The notes under the pieces are model-generated. The model saw nothing but the letters and a program-made list of their open reading frames with translations, made no database searches and was not told the origin of the DNA. 40,532 nucleotides of DNA from JBBPYR01 sp038199755 (GTDB lineage: Bacteria > Chloroflexota > Ktedonobacteria > Ktedonobacterales > Ktedonobacteraceae): the NCBI GenBank assembly GCA_038199755.1, contig JBBPYR010000066.1:1-40532 (forward strand), read 5' to 3'. The translations under genes were made by a program, and so were the position numbers. This document shows, piece after piece, positions 7,571-15,118 of the stretch; positions within the stretch are counted from its first letter, which is position 1; every line of letters starts with the position of its first letter.

Positions 7571-9895
7571 TTATGAAAACTGCATGTCGCCCATCAGCAT
7601 CGTAAACAGCAAACCAAGCCACGTAATCTTGCTGGGGAAGCGTGCCTCGTCAAGCAAATTGATGGTGAGCAAAGGACAACACAACAATGCAGACTGCATG
7701 ATTTCTCGCCAGTTCTGCGGCAAGGCATCAACTGCACGCAGATACTCCAGCAAAGGTGTCAGCAGATATTCCAGCTTGGTTTGGAGGATCGCCTTGCGAA
7801 TGGGGCTCCACTCATGCGTGTGTTCCATGAAGAGCGTATCCCCCCTCACAGCGAGTGTCAGCTCAAACTCTTGCGCGACCTCCTGGGGAAAATACATCCA
7901 CATCGCAAACACGTTGTGAAACAGGGGTTTGACGACATCCAGCAAGGGTGAATGACGACCAGCGAAGGCAGGATCGAAGTAGAGATAACGCTGCTGCTCC
8001 TCCAGAAAGACGTTGCCGAAATGGGCATCGCCATGTCCAACAACGGTAAATGCCGCCTGCGCAGGGTCTAGCACCACTTTGGCCCGCTCAACCAACTGCT
8101 CTAGCGTGTAATCAAGCAAGACACCGTTCACATTCCAACAACTACGGAGCACCTGCTCAAAAGGTAGACTTTGCCCCAGAGCGTCTGGTAACGGCACCTG
8201 TTTCCCTTGATAAAAATGCTTGTAGCGTTCGCCCGCGAGACGATGCCAGAATAATTGATGGATAGGGGCACGCGCATGCTCTTCCGCCGTGGCAGGGGCC
8301 AGGGTAGTACGATAGATAGCTAACAGGCGTTCGCACTCGCGACGTTCAGCAGCTATCAACACATCCATGCTCGCACTGCTCTCAGTACTTTTTTCGTGCT
8401 TCTCAACTGCCCGTACGAGATCGAACATCACCGGCCAGCGCACCACGGGATAGATGACCATTTGCCGCCCCTGCTCATGCAGTGTTTTTAGTGGACGCAC
8501 AATAGCATATCCAGCTTGATGCAGCAATTCGGCATGATAATATTCTTCGATTATGCCCTGGTCTTCAACGTGTGTTTTGAAGAAATAGTCTTCGCCATGC
8601 AAGCGATAAAAACCGTTAAACGAGTTCAAGGACACCGCTTTTGGCGTGAGCGTGACACTCTCAACGTGCAGATGCATGTGCCGCGCAAACCAGCGTTGCA
8701 GCAGCATAGCCGCTTTCTTGGCATCGCTAAATTGTAAACGCTGGATGGTAGCTAAACCATCGATCTGTTGCAAAAGTTCTGGTAGCTTGCGCACATCCTC
8801 AATCATAAAATCTGGCTGGCTGGCTTCGAGCGCACGCCGCGCCTCCGCCGTTCTCGCTCCCGTGAGGACTGCAACCGTGAGCGCACCCGCCGCTCGGCCT
8901 CCTACGGTATCGCTTGTGGTATCCCCAACCACAATAAAGCTGCCCCACGTTGTAGCAGGGTCGCCCACCCGGTATGCTGGATTGGCGGCACGCAAAAAGG
9001 GGAATGGATGTGGTTTCACCAGCATAGTCATATCGCCAGCAGCACGCAGTGCTTCCTCGGCCTGTATCACGTCGGTGTCCGTCACAATATGCGCTTCACT
9101 AAAATAGGGCAGCAAACCATACTCTTCGAGTGGCACAATGGCTTCATGGCGAGGTCGCCCAGTCGCGATACCCAACATATACCCTTGCGAACGTAAAGCA
9201 TCCAACATGGCCCGTAGCTGCTCTGAGGGAAAGAGGGGGCGTTCAAAATGAATACAGCCCGGCTTGCCCGTTTGCTGTGGTGCATGACCATAGCTTTGTG
9301 CATAGAAAGCATCGCCAAGATACCACTCTTGAAAAAGGTCCTGACAAAACAGCCACGATGGGCTATAGCGCGCAAATACGCCCGCTATCGACTGACCCAG
9401 ACGCTCACTGGCATAGCTATCAAAGCGTTGCAGAAACTCCATGCCCCGCACATCGGCGAAGACAGGCAGATCAAAAAGAGCGTAGAGACCTTGCGCGGAG
9501 ATTTGCAGATCAGGTACATCAGAAAGCTTCTGCCTGAACGCCGCTATCCACCCGTTATCAGCGGGACGCAAGGGCAACAACGGAGTAATATCAGGGATTT
9601 GTGCCAATAGTTCGATCAGGTACCAGCAAAAACCAGCATAGCAGGTGTCCCAGTTGGAATTGATAGCACGCGCTTTCAAGCCAATAATGACCTGTTGAGG
9701 GAGTGTCTCATCGCCGAGTAGATGGCTCGCCACTGCATCCGTAGCGGGAAGATACTGCTGACTTGCCGCTTTCTGCATAACATGCCAGTATTGCGAGCTA
9801 TACAGCAATTCGTGAATCACCAGTCCGGCAGTATCCCAATAGGCTTCTTCGCTGGTGATAACGCCATCGAGGTCAAAAATAATCGTATTTTCCAC
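7571..9895 (-). CDS. HAD phosphatase - APH-type kinase fusion
   Basis: 774 aa with a GTG start, not a named family. Residues 1-375 are a HAD hydrolase: nucleophile loop FDLDGVIT (D8, D10), motif II IATGRPRHE (T245), Lys in MLVKPHP (K294), and acidic motif IV VVGDTTSDTVGG (D325, D329). Residues 1-225 include a large helical cap region. Residues about 420-774 look like an aminoglycoside/choline/homoserine-kinase fold: FFK (K440), the catalytic loop HGDAHFGN (D623, N628) and metal-binding FDPAF (D641). The same protein thus carries phosphatase and kinase signatures. It sits 9 bases after hisG and 70 bases before hisH, so it is probably expressed with the his genes. No histidinol-phosphatase gene is visible in the cluster, which makes the HAD half a candidate; this is speculation. 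Confidence 0.85.
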   Translation of the reverse strand: MENTIIFDLDGVITSEEAYWDTAGLVIHELLYSSQYWHVMQKAASQQYLPATDAVASHLLGDETLPQQVIIGLKARAINSNWDTCYAGFCWYLIELLAQIPDITPLLPLRPADNGWIAAFRQKLSDVPDLQISAQGLYALFDLPVFADVRGMEFLQRFDSYASERLGQSIAGVFARYSPSWLFCQDLFQEWYLGDAFYAQSYGHAPQQTGKPGCIHFERPLFPSEQLRAMLDALRSQGYMLGIATGRPRHEAIVPLEEYGLLPYFSEAHIVTDTDVIQAEEALRAAGDMTMLVKPHPFPFLRAANPAYRVGDPATTWGSFIVVGDTTSDTVGGRAAGALTVAVLTGARTAEARRALEASQPDFMIEDVRKLPELLQQIDGLATIQRLQFSDAKKAAMLLQRWFARHMHLHVESVTLTPKAVSLNSFNGFYRLHGEDYFFKTHVEDQGIIEEYYHAELLHQAGYAIVRPLKTLHEQGRQMVIYPVVRWPVMFDLVRAVEKHEKSTESSASMDVLIAAERRECERLLAIYRTTLAPATAEEHARAPIHQLFWHRLAGERYKHFYQGKQVPLPDALGQSLPFEQVLRSCWNVNGVLLDYTLEQLVERAKVVLDPAQAAFTVVGHGDAHFGNVFLEEQQRYLYFDPAFAGRHSPLLDVVKPLFHNVFAMWMYFPQEVAQEFELTLAVRGDTLFMEHTHEWSPIRKAILQTKLEYLLTPLLEYLRAVDALPQNWREIMQSALLCCPLLTINLLDEARFPSKITWLGLLFTMLMGDMQFS

Positions 9896-9904
9896 AAGCG
9901 TCTC

Positions 9905-10984
9905 TTATACCATTCTCTTGAGGCGTTCGCGCAGGCTACGCACACTGATAGACTCTTGTGCAAAGCGAAAGGTGAGCGGCGTCACGTTGACATGCTCCGC
10001 ACCAGCACTACGCAAAAGGGCAATCACTTCCAGCAACTCTGGAGCGGAACCGCCAACACCCACGACACCAGAGATGGTGTAGCGTTTCGGCTCTCCCTCT
10101 TCTGGCAACTCAGTGCTAGCAACCCGTAACTCGACACCAGAAGTCATGGTTCGCAGGCGTCGATTCAGGACATGACAGGTTTCTTGCATTGCAGCCAGAC
10201 TTTCACCATGCATGTGCGCTGTCAGCAAAGAACGATTACGCGCCTGCGTACGAGCATCGATCAACTCTAGAATGGTTTCCGCCAAGCGCATCGCCTTCGG
10301 TGTCTGTTGCAGCAGATGTGCATTCGCGATCAGACATGCCTGTGAGCGCAAGACCACGCCATCATCTAACAATTTGAGATGATTTTCACGCAGCGTTGTA
10401 CCCGTCTCCGTCAAGTCCACAATCAGATCAGCGGTATCAGTCAGCGGGGCCGCCTCCAACGCGCCGTGCGGCGAGATCAGCTTACAATGGGTGATATCAT
10501 GTCGTCGCAAAAACTGTGCGGTCAAAATCGGATACTTTGTGGCTATACGAAGACCGCGTCCTTTATGCGTTTGATAATAGCCGGAGAGGTGCCAGAGGTC
10601 AGCGCAGTTGCTCACATCAATCCACGTTTCGGGCACCGCGATCACGAGGCGACAGGCACCATAACCAAGATCGCGCTCCAAGACCATTAACTCCTCGTCT
10701 TGTTCATCCTCTTCTATCTCGTCATCACCATAGCCGCGATGCTCCGCCAGAATATCATAGCCAGTAATACCAAAAGCGGCGTCTCCATTTTGCACCAGGA
10801 GAGGAACATCTGCCGCCCGCTGGAAGACTACCTCTAAGCCGGGCATGCTGCCAATGCGCGCGATATATTGTCTTGGATTGCTACGACTCACCTTCATACC
10901 ACACTCAGCCAGAAATGCCAGCGTCGCCGCCTCTAACGCTCCCTTGCCCGGCAAGGCAAGACGAACTATATTTTCCGTACTCAA
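9905..10984 (-). CDS. hisG: ATP phosphoribosyltransferase
   Basis: 359 aa, long-form HisG plus extra. First enzyme of histidine synthesis, joining ATP and PRPP. Seen: IVRLALPGKGAL start, DAAFGITGYDIL, LRIATKYPILTAQFL, DLIVDLTETGTTLRENHL (PRPP-binding region). A C-terminal domain (about 265-359) fits the ACT-like regulatory part of the long form. An acidic insert (about 86-99, mostly Asp/Glu) interrupts the region after GYDIL and accounts for part of the excess length. The start is TTG, overlapping the TGA of the preceding HisRS-like gene, with AAGGGG upstream; translational coupling is likely. Confidence 0.95.
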   Translation of the reverse strand: MSTENIVRLALPGKGALEAATLAFLAECGMKVSRSNPRQYIARIGSMPGLEVVFQRAADVPLLVQNGDAAFGITGYDILAEHRGYGDDEIEEDEQDEELMVLERDLGYGACRLVIAVPETWIDVSNCADLWHLSGYYQTHKGRGLRIATKYPILTAQFLRRHDITHCKLISPHGALEAAPLTDTADLIVDLTETGTTLRENHLKLLDDGVVLRSQACLIANAHLLQQTPKAMRLAETILELIDARTQARNRSLLTAHMHGESLAAMQETCHVLNRRLRTMTSGVELRVASTELPEEGEPKRYTISGVVGVGGSAPELLEVIALLRSAGAEHVNVTPLTFRFAQESISVRSLRERLKRMV

Positions 10985-12489
10985 CGCTCTTGCCCCTTAT
11001 GTAAAATATATGCAGCCGCCAGCTCAATATGCTGCGTCTGCTCTTCGCCCGTAGAGAGATTGCGCAGTGTCACCATGCCATTACGCTGTTCGCTCTCACC
11101 CACAATCAATGCATAGGCTATGTGTTTGCGCGAGGCTTGCTTTAAGCCCGCCCCCACACTATGACCAGCAATGTCAACCTCTGTCTTTAAGCCCAGCGCA
11201 CGCACGGTTTGCGCAACCTGAAGCGCATAGGGCATTTCCTGCACACTGACTGGAATAACCTGGACCTGTGTGTTCACGGCAGCTGGTTGCTGCTGTTGGG
11301 CTGCCAAGGATACTAAACGCTCAACACCAAAGGCGAAGCCGCAAGCGTTGACCTCGCGTGTGCTACCAACCGCGCGCATGAGCCGATCATAGCGTCCACC
11401 ACCGCACAGTTGCGCATCAAAACCGTCTTCTTCTTGCGCGTGTATCTCAAACACCAGTCCCGTATAGTAGCTGACACCTCGTCCCAATGACAGATTGAGC
11501 ACAATCTGCTCACGCGCCACACCTGCCTGCTCCACCACCGCCACCAGTTGCTCAAGTTCGATCAATGGCTCCGCGTCCAATTCGTAACGGCTTAGCAGGT
11601 TACGCAATTCCGCAAACACCTGTGGCGGCGGTCCTGAAACAGCATGCAACGCCTTCAAGAAATCGAGTGCGTACAAAATCTGTCGGCGTTGTTCGCCACG
11701 CCCCATCTTCCACAGAAAGCGTTCGACCACCTCACGACGAGCGTCGTCATCGCCAAAAGAGATGCTGATGCCATTCAACAGCGAGGTGATATAGCGTGTC
11801 TCTTGCGTCGTCGTTCCGCTTGCAGCCGCTGAACCTATCGTGGCCTCTTCCGAGGAACCAGCGGGATAGAGTGCTTCCAGCCGTGCCTGGGCGCGGCGTT
11901 CGCCCTCCTCTGACCGGCTGATCTGTTCCATCAAGCTCAACAGCAGGCGAGTCGCCTGTTCATCAAGCTGCAAACGATTGATAAAACTGCTCACGACACC
12001 GATATGACCAAGTTCAAGGCGATACCCTGAGATGTCTAGCTCTTTGAGAACCGCGCATGCCAGATGCAGTATTTCCGCGTCGGCAGACCAGGGATGCCCA
12101 CCAAACAGTTCTATCCCAAGTTGGGTATGCTGCCGAAAACGGCTGCGCCCCGGTGCTTCATAGCGGAAGATGGGGCCAGCATATTGAAAGCGTAACGGGA
12201 GTGCTTGCTGCTGATAGTGATCCAGGTAGAGACGACAAATCGACGCCGTATATTCTGGTCGCAAGCAGAGATCACGATGATGCAAGCGAAATGCATAGAG
12301 ATTTTGCCAGAGTTCTTGTCCAAAACTTGACGCGAACAGATCACTACGCTCCAATACAGGCGTGTCTACGTGCTTATAACCCGCGAGTTCCAGCACCTCA
12401 CCCACACGCTCCTCGATCAGACGCTGGCCCTGATACGCATCAGGCATCAGATCATGCATGCCGCGCAACCGCTCTACGCGCTTCTTCAT
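10981..12489 (-). CDS. Histidyl-tRNA synthetase-like protein (HisS or HisZ)
   Basis: 502 aa. Class II synthetase fold: VDTPVLE motif 1 (about 41-47), LCLRPEYTASICR (75-86), motif 2 FRYEAPGRSRFRQHTQLGIELFG (108-130), LGRGVSYYTGLVFEI (335-349), GGGRYDRL (363-370) and motif 3 GFAFGVERL (384-392). A C-terminal anticodon-binding-like domain spans about 408-500. That domain, and the retained Arg (R337), favour true HisRS. The Tyr in LRPEYT, where HisRS usually has Gly, and Ser in RGVSYY, where it has Asp, lean toward HisZ, the HisG regulatory subunit. Overlap with hisG also suits HisZ. A low-complexity insert (about 208-230) interrupts the helical insertion domain. I leave the symbol blank. Confidence 0.85.
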   Translation of the reverse strand: MKKRVERLRGMHDLMPDAYQGQRLIEERVGEVLELAGYKHVDTPVLERSDLFASSFGQELWQNLYAFRLHHRDLCLRPEYTASICRLYLDHYQQQALPLRFQYAGPIFRYEAPGRSRFRQHTQLGIELFGGHPWSADAEILHLACAVLKELDISGYRLELGHIGVVSSFINRLQLDEQATRLLLSLMEQISRSEEGERRAQARLEALYPAGSSEEATIGSAAASGTTTQETRYITSLLNGISISFGDDDARREVVERFLWKMGRGEQRRQILYALDFLKALHAVSGPPPQVFAELRNLLSRYELDAEPLIELEQLVAVVEQAGVAREQIVLNLSLGRGVSYYTGLVFEIHAQEEDGFDAQLCGGGRYDRLMRAVGSTREVNACGFAFGVERLVSLAAQQQQPAAVNTQVQVIPVSVQEMPYALQVAQTVRALGLKTEVDIAGHSVGAGLKQASRKHIAYALIVGESEQRNGMVTLRNLSTGEEQTQHIELAAAYILHKGQER

Positions 12490-12534
12490 AGGATTACTAC
12501 TATCCTCTCGCCAATAATGCCATGTTGCCGCTGA

Positions 12535-13404
12535 CTAGCGTACAATCATGGTTCCCGCGCCCTCATCGGTAAACAACTCGCGCAGCAAGATGTGTGACAT
12601 ACGCCCATCAACAATGTGAACACGCGGAACCGCCGCCAATGCATCCAGGCAAGCCGAAACCTTGGGAATCATGCCGCCATTGATCACGCCTTCCGCGATG
12701 AGTTGCTTTGCGCCCGTCTCGCTGAGTTCGGATATTAAGGAACCATCAGAGCGGCAAATGCCCGCAACATTACTCAGGAAGATCAGCTTCTCCGCGTTGA
12801 GCGCACCCGCGAGATGCGCCGCCACGAGATCGGCGTTGATATTCAAGCAGGTGCCATCCGGCCCCTCGCCAAGTGGTGCAACGATAGGAATATAGCCATT
12901 CTCAATCAAGGTCTGGATGGGTGTCGGGTCAACCGAAGTGACCTCGCCTACATAGCCGAGCCGCTCGTCTGCGATACGCGCCTTCACCATACCACCGTCA
13001 GTTCCGCTTAGTCCAATCGCCTTACCACCTAACTGCGAGGCCATCAGGACCAGTTTCTGGTTGACCTGACCACGCAACACCATGCGCACCACCTCTAACG
13101 TTTGGGCATCGGTCACACGCAAACCATTTTCAAAGCGTGCAGGTATATTAAGCTTGCTGAGCCATTCATTGATATAGGGACCGCCGCCATGCACCAGCAC
13201 GGGATAGGCACCAAGTGAATGCAGCGAGATGATATCTTGCAACACACCACGTTGATGCTCTAGTGTGCTGCCACCCAATTTTATCACGAGTGTCTTGCCT
13301 CGTAAAAAGTCGATATACGGCAAGGCTTCACGTAGCACCTGAGCAATAAGGTAATGATCGTTAATAATTTCACCGTCCGTATTTGTTGAAAAGGTAATCG
13401 CCAT
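12535..13404 (-). CDS. argB: Acetylglutamate kinase
   Basis: 289 aa, normal ArgB length. It phosphorylates N-acetyl-L-glutamate, the second step of arginine synthesis. Seen: TLVIKLGGSTLEHQRG (nucleotide Lys loop), VLVHGGGPYINEWL, GLSGTDGGMVKAR, LNINADLVAAHLAGALNAEKLIFLSNVAGI and GGMIPKVSACLDAL. The N-terminal extension with VLREALPYIDFLRGK fits the arginine-inhibited hexameric class, a family-level inference. ATG with AGGAG about 15 bases upstream. It lies 96 bases after argC and 45 bases before the HisRS-like gene on the same strand. Confidence 0.97.
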   Translation of the reverse strand: MAITFSTNTDGEIINDHYLIAQVLREALPYIDFLRGKTLVIKLGGSTLEHQRGVLQDIISLHSLGAYPVLVHGGGPYINEWLSKLNIPARFENGLRVTDAQTLEVVRMVLRGQVNQKLVLMASQLGGKAIGLSGTDGGMVKARIADERLGYVGEVTSVDPTPIQTLIENGYIPIVAPLGEGPDGTCLNINADLVAAHLAGALNAEKLIFLSNVAGICRSDGSLISELSETGAKQLIAEGVINGGMIPKVSACLDALAAVPRVHIVDGRMSHILLRELFTDEGAGTMIVR

Positions 13405-13500
13405 GTCTATATATACTCCTCATACGTTCCTTGTCCCCACATCACGTAAGATTCAAAGAGCGTCTTTCAGCCGTAAGCTCCGTAAGCTCGTTGAAGCTGG

Positions 13501-14577
13501 CTATGGATAAACAGCTAATGATTGTAAGCCAGCCGTTTCTGGCAAGCCAGAGAGACAATTTGCATTTTGGATGGCCTGCCCTGCTGCCCCTTTTACGAGG
13601 TTATCCAGACAAGCAAAAACCACCAAGCGGTTTGTACGCGCATCCACCACAGGATGAATAAAGCAAGCATTGTTGCCATAGCTCCATTTGGTATGCGGTG
13701 GTTGATCGACCACATGTACAAATGGCTCATTGGCGTAGTAGTGCTCATAGGTTGCACGTACTTCCGTAGCGGTTGGTAGATGTCCGCTGGCATCCGCTTT
13801 CAGCGAAGCATAGGCAGTTGCTAGAATTCCGCGTGTCATTGGCATCAGATGGGGCATAAAGGTCATGCGTAACTTGCCCCTCACATCATGGCCCGCGTCA
13901 GCCGCCCCTGCCTCCAACTCTTGCATGATTTCGGGTAAGTGACGATGCCCACCAACACTGTATGCACTGACATCCTCATTCGCCTCCGCATAGTGTGAGG
14001 ACAAGGTGAGACCCCGTCCGGCACCACTAATCCCTGTTTTACTATCAACAATCACATCGGCCTCGATCAAACCATGTGCTAAGGCAGGCAATAGTGCCAG
14101 AATAGAGGTGGTAGCGTGGCAACCAGGATTGGCGACGAGTGAGGCATGCTTGATACGCTCTCGATAGCGCTCAGGCAAGCCATACACCGTTGTCTCCAAT
14201 AAAGATGGCGCGGGATGTGTATGTTTATACCACTCCTCGTACACACGAACATCGTGCAAGCGGAAATCAGCCGAGAGGTCTACCACTTTTGTGCCACGCT
14301 CTACTAAACGCAACACTGACTCCGCCGCCGCCGCGTGGGGCAGGCAGACAAAAGCAAGATCCGTTTGCTCAGGCTCCTCGGTAATCAGCAGTTCTGGATC
14401 AATCCCCAGCTGGGTATAAGCGAGTGCGGCAAGCTGGGGGAACACATCGTCCAGGCGTTTTCCCACCGCGCTGCGGCCCGTCACAGAGGTCACCACAAAC
14501 GACGGATGCTGAGCAAGCAAACGTATCAATTCTAGACCTGTATAACTCGTAATTCCCACAATAGCAACGGTAATCAT
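13501..14577 (-). CDS. argC: N-acetyl-gamma-glutamyl-phosphate reductase
   Basis: 358 aa from the ATG at 14577. NADPH-dependent reduction of N-acetylglutamyl phosphate, third step of arginine synthesis. Seen: MITVAIVGITSYTGLELIRLL dinucleotide-binding start, the catalytic Cys in VANPGCHATTS, SKTGISGAGRG and the HRHLPEI and FMPHLMPMTRGI strands. The open frame continues 52 codons upstream to 14733, but that stretch is the T-box terminator and antiterminator, so the ATG with an AAGGTGTAGGA ribosome binding region is the true start. argJ and argD are not in the window. Confidence 0.97.
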   Translation of the reverse strand: MITVAIVGITSYTGLELIRLLAQHPSFVVTSVTGRSAVGKRLDDVFPQLAALAYTQLGIDPELLITEEPEQTDLAFVCLPHAAAAESVLRLVERGTKVVDLSADFRLHDVRVYEEWYKHTHPAPSLLETTVYGLPERYRERIKHASLVANPGCHATTSILALLPALAHGLIEADVIVDSKTGISGAGRGLTLSSHYAEANEDVSAYSVGGHRHLPEIMQELEAGAADAGHDVRGKLRMTFMPHLMPMTRGILATAYASLKADASGHLPTATEVRATYEHYYANEPFVHVVDQPPHTKWSYGNNACFIHPVVDARTNRLVVFACLDNLVKGAAGQAIQNANCLSGLPETAGLQSLAVYP

Positions 14578-14926
14578 GTTCCTACACCTTCCACGAACAA
14601 ACAACAAAAAACCCTTCATCCCCTTTGACGAAAAAGGGACGAGGGCTATATATTGCTCCCGTGGTACCACCCTGATTGTCTTTCTTCCTCTAGGGAAACG
14701 CATTTCACCAGCGAGGAAGGAAAAACCACTCATTCTCGGCTATCTTGCTGCGTGGAAGCCAGCCACCTGGTCCTACTTGTCTAAAAGACTTTCTTCGGTC
14801 AGCCGCTCACGAAAGGGTTCTGAACTGATTATTCCCCGCCGAACTTTCACTCTCTTCGGCTCGCTGTTGGCAATCAAGCTCATACTATATTCGATCAACA
14901 CGGTCAGGCTCTATTTATTTGTTCTA
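14578..14926 (-). promoter_or_regulatory. T-box leader (riboswitch) of argC, probably arginine-specific
   Basis: Transcribed leader of about 350 nt before argC. It contains the T-box antiterminator sequence AGGGTGGTACCACGG (plus coordinates 14659-14673), followed by a terminator hairpin with a T-run. Upstream, the Stem I distal hairpin signature AGCGAGCC...GAGAGTG...GTTCGGC is seen near 14820-14865. T-boxes bind an uncharged tRNA and switch from termination to read-through. Two Arg codons lie where the specifier loop is expected: AGA at 14819-14821, followed by A, and CGT at 14809-14811. I cannot tell which one, if either, is read. The first gene, argC, supports arginine. Confidence 0.88.
14606..14645 (-). 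terminator. T-box intrinsic terminator before argC
   Basis: On the minus strand CCCT and CCCTTT segments pair with AAAGGG and AGGG, with a short loop, followed by TTTTTTG. The antiterminator at 14659-14673 lies just upstream, the standard T-box arrangement of mutually exclusive structures. Confidence 0.8.
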
Positions 14927-14932
14927 GTATAC

Positions 14933-14961
14933 AGGATACCAGCATATACAACAGATGTCAA
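14933..14961 (-). promoter_or_regulatory. Promoter of the arg-his block
   Basis: On the minus strand TTGACA (14956-14961), 17 bases, TATCCT (14933-14938). The -35 box is consensus and the -10 box matches at four of six positions. Start of transcription is expected near 14926, immediately before the T-box Stem I region. Confidence 0.7.
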
Positions 14962-15118
14962 TTACTTTTATGTGTAAAAAGTATACATTCTTATCGCAGA
15001 GATGATAGATGTCCTGTTCTACTTGCTCTTCTCGTGCAGTTTGCATACAATGTGGTGGTTATCACCATAGGAATTTTTTGCATGATAGAAGAGGAACCAG
15101 GAGGGCGAGAAAACGAGT

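Noticed and set aside
14578..14733. 52-codon N-terminal extension of argC
   Set aside because: It is the T-box antiterminator and terminator read as protein.
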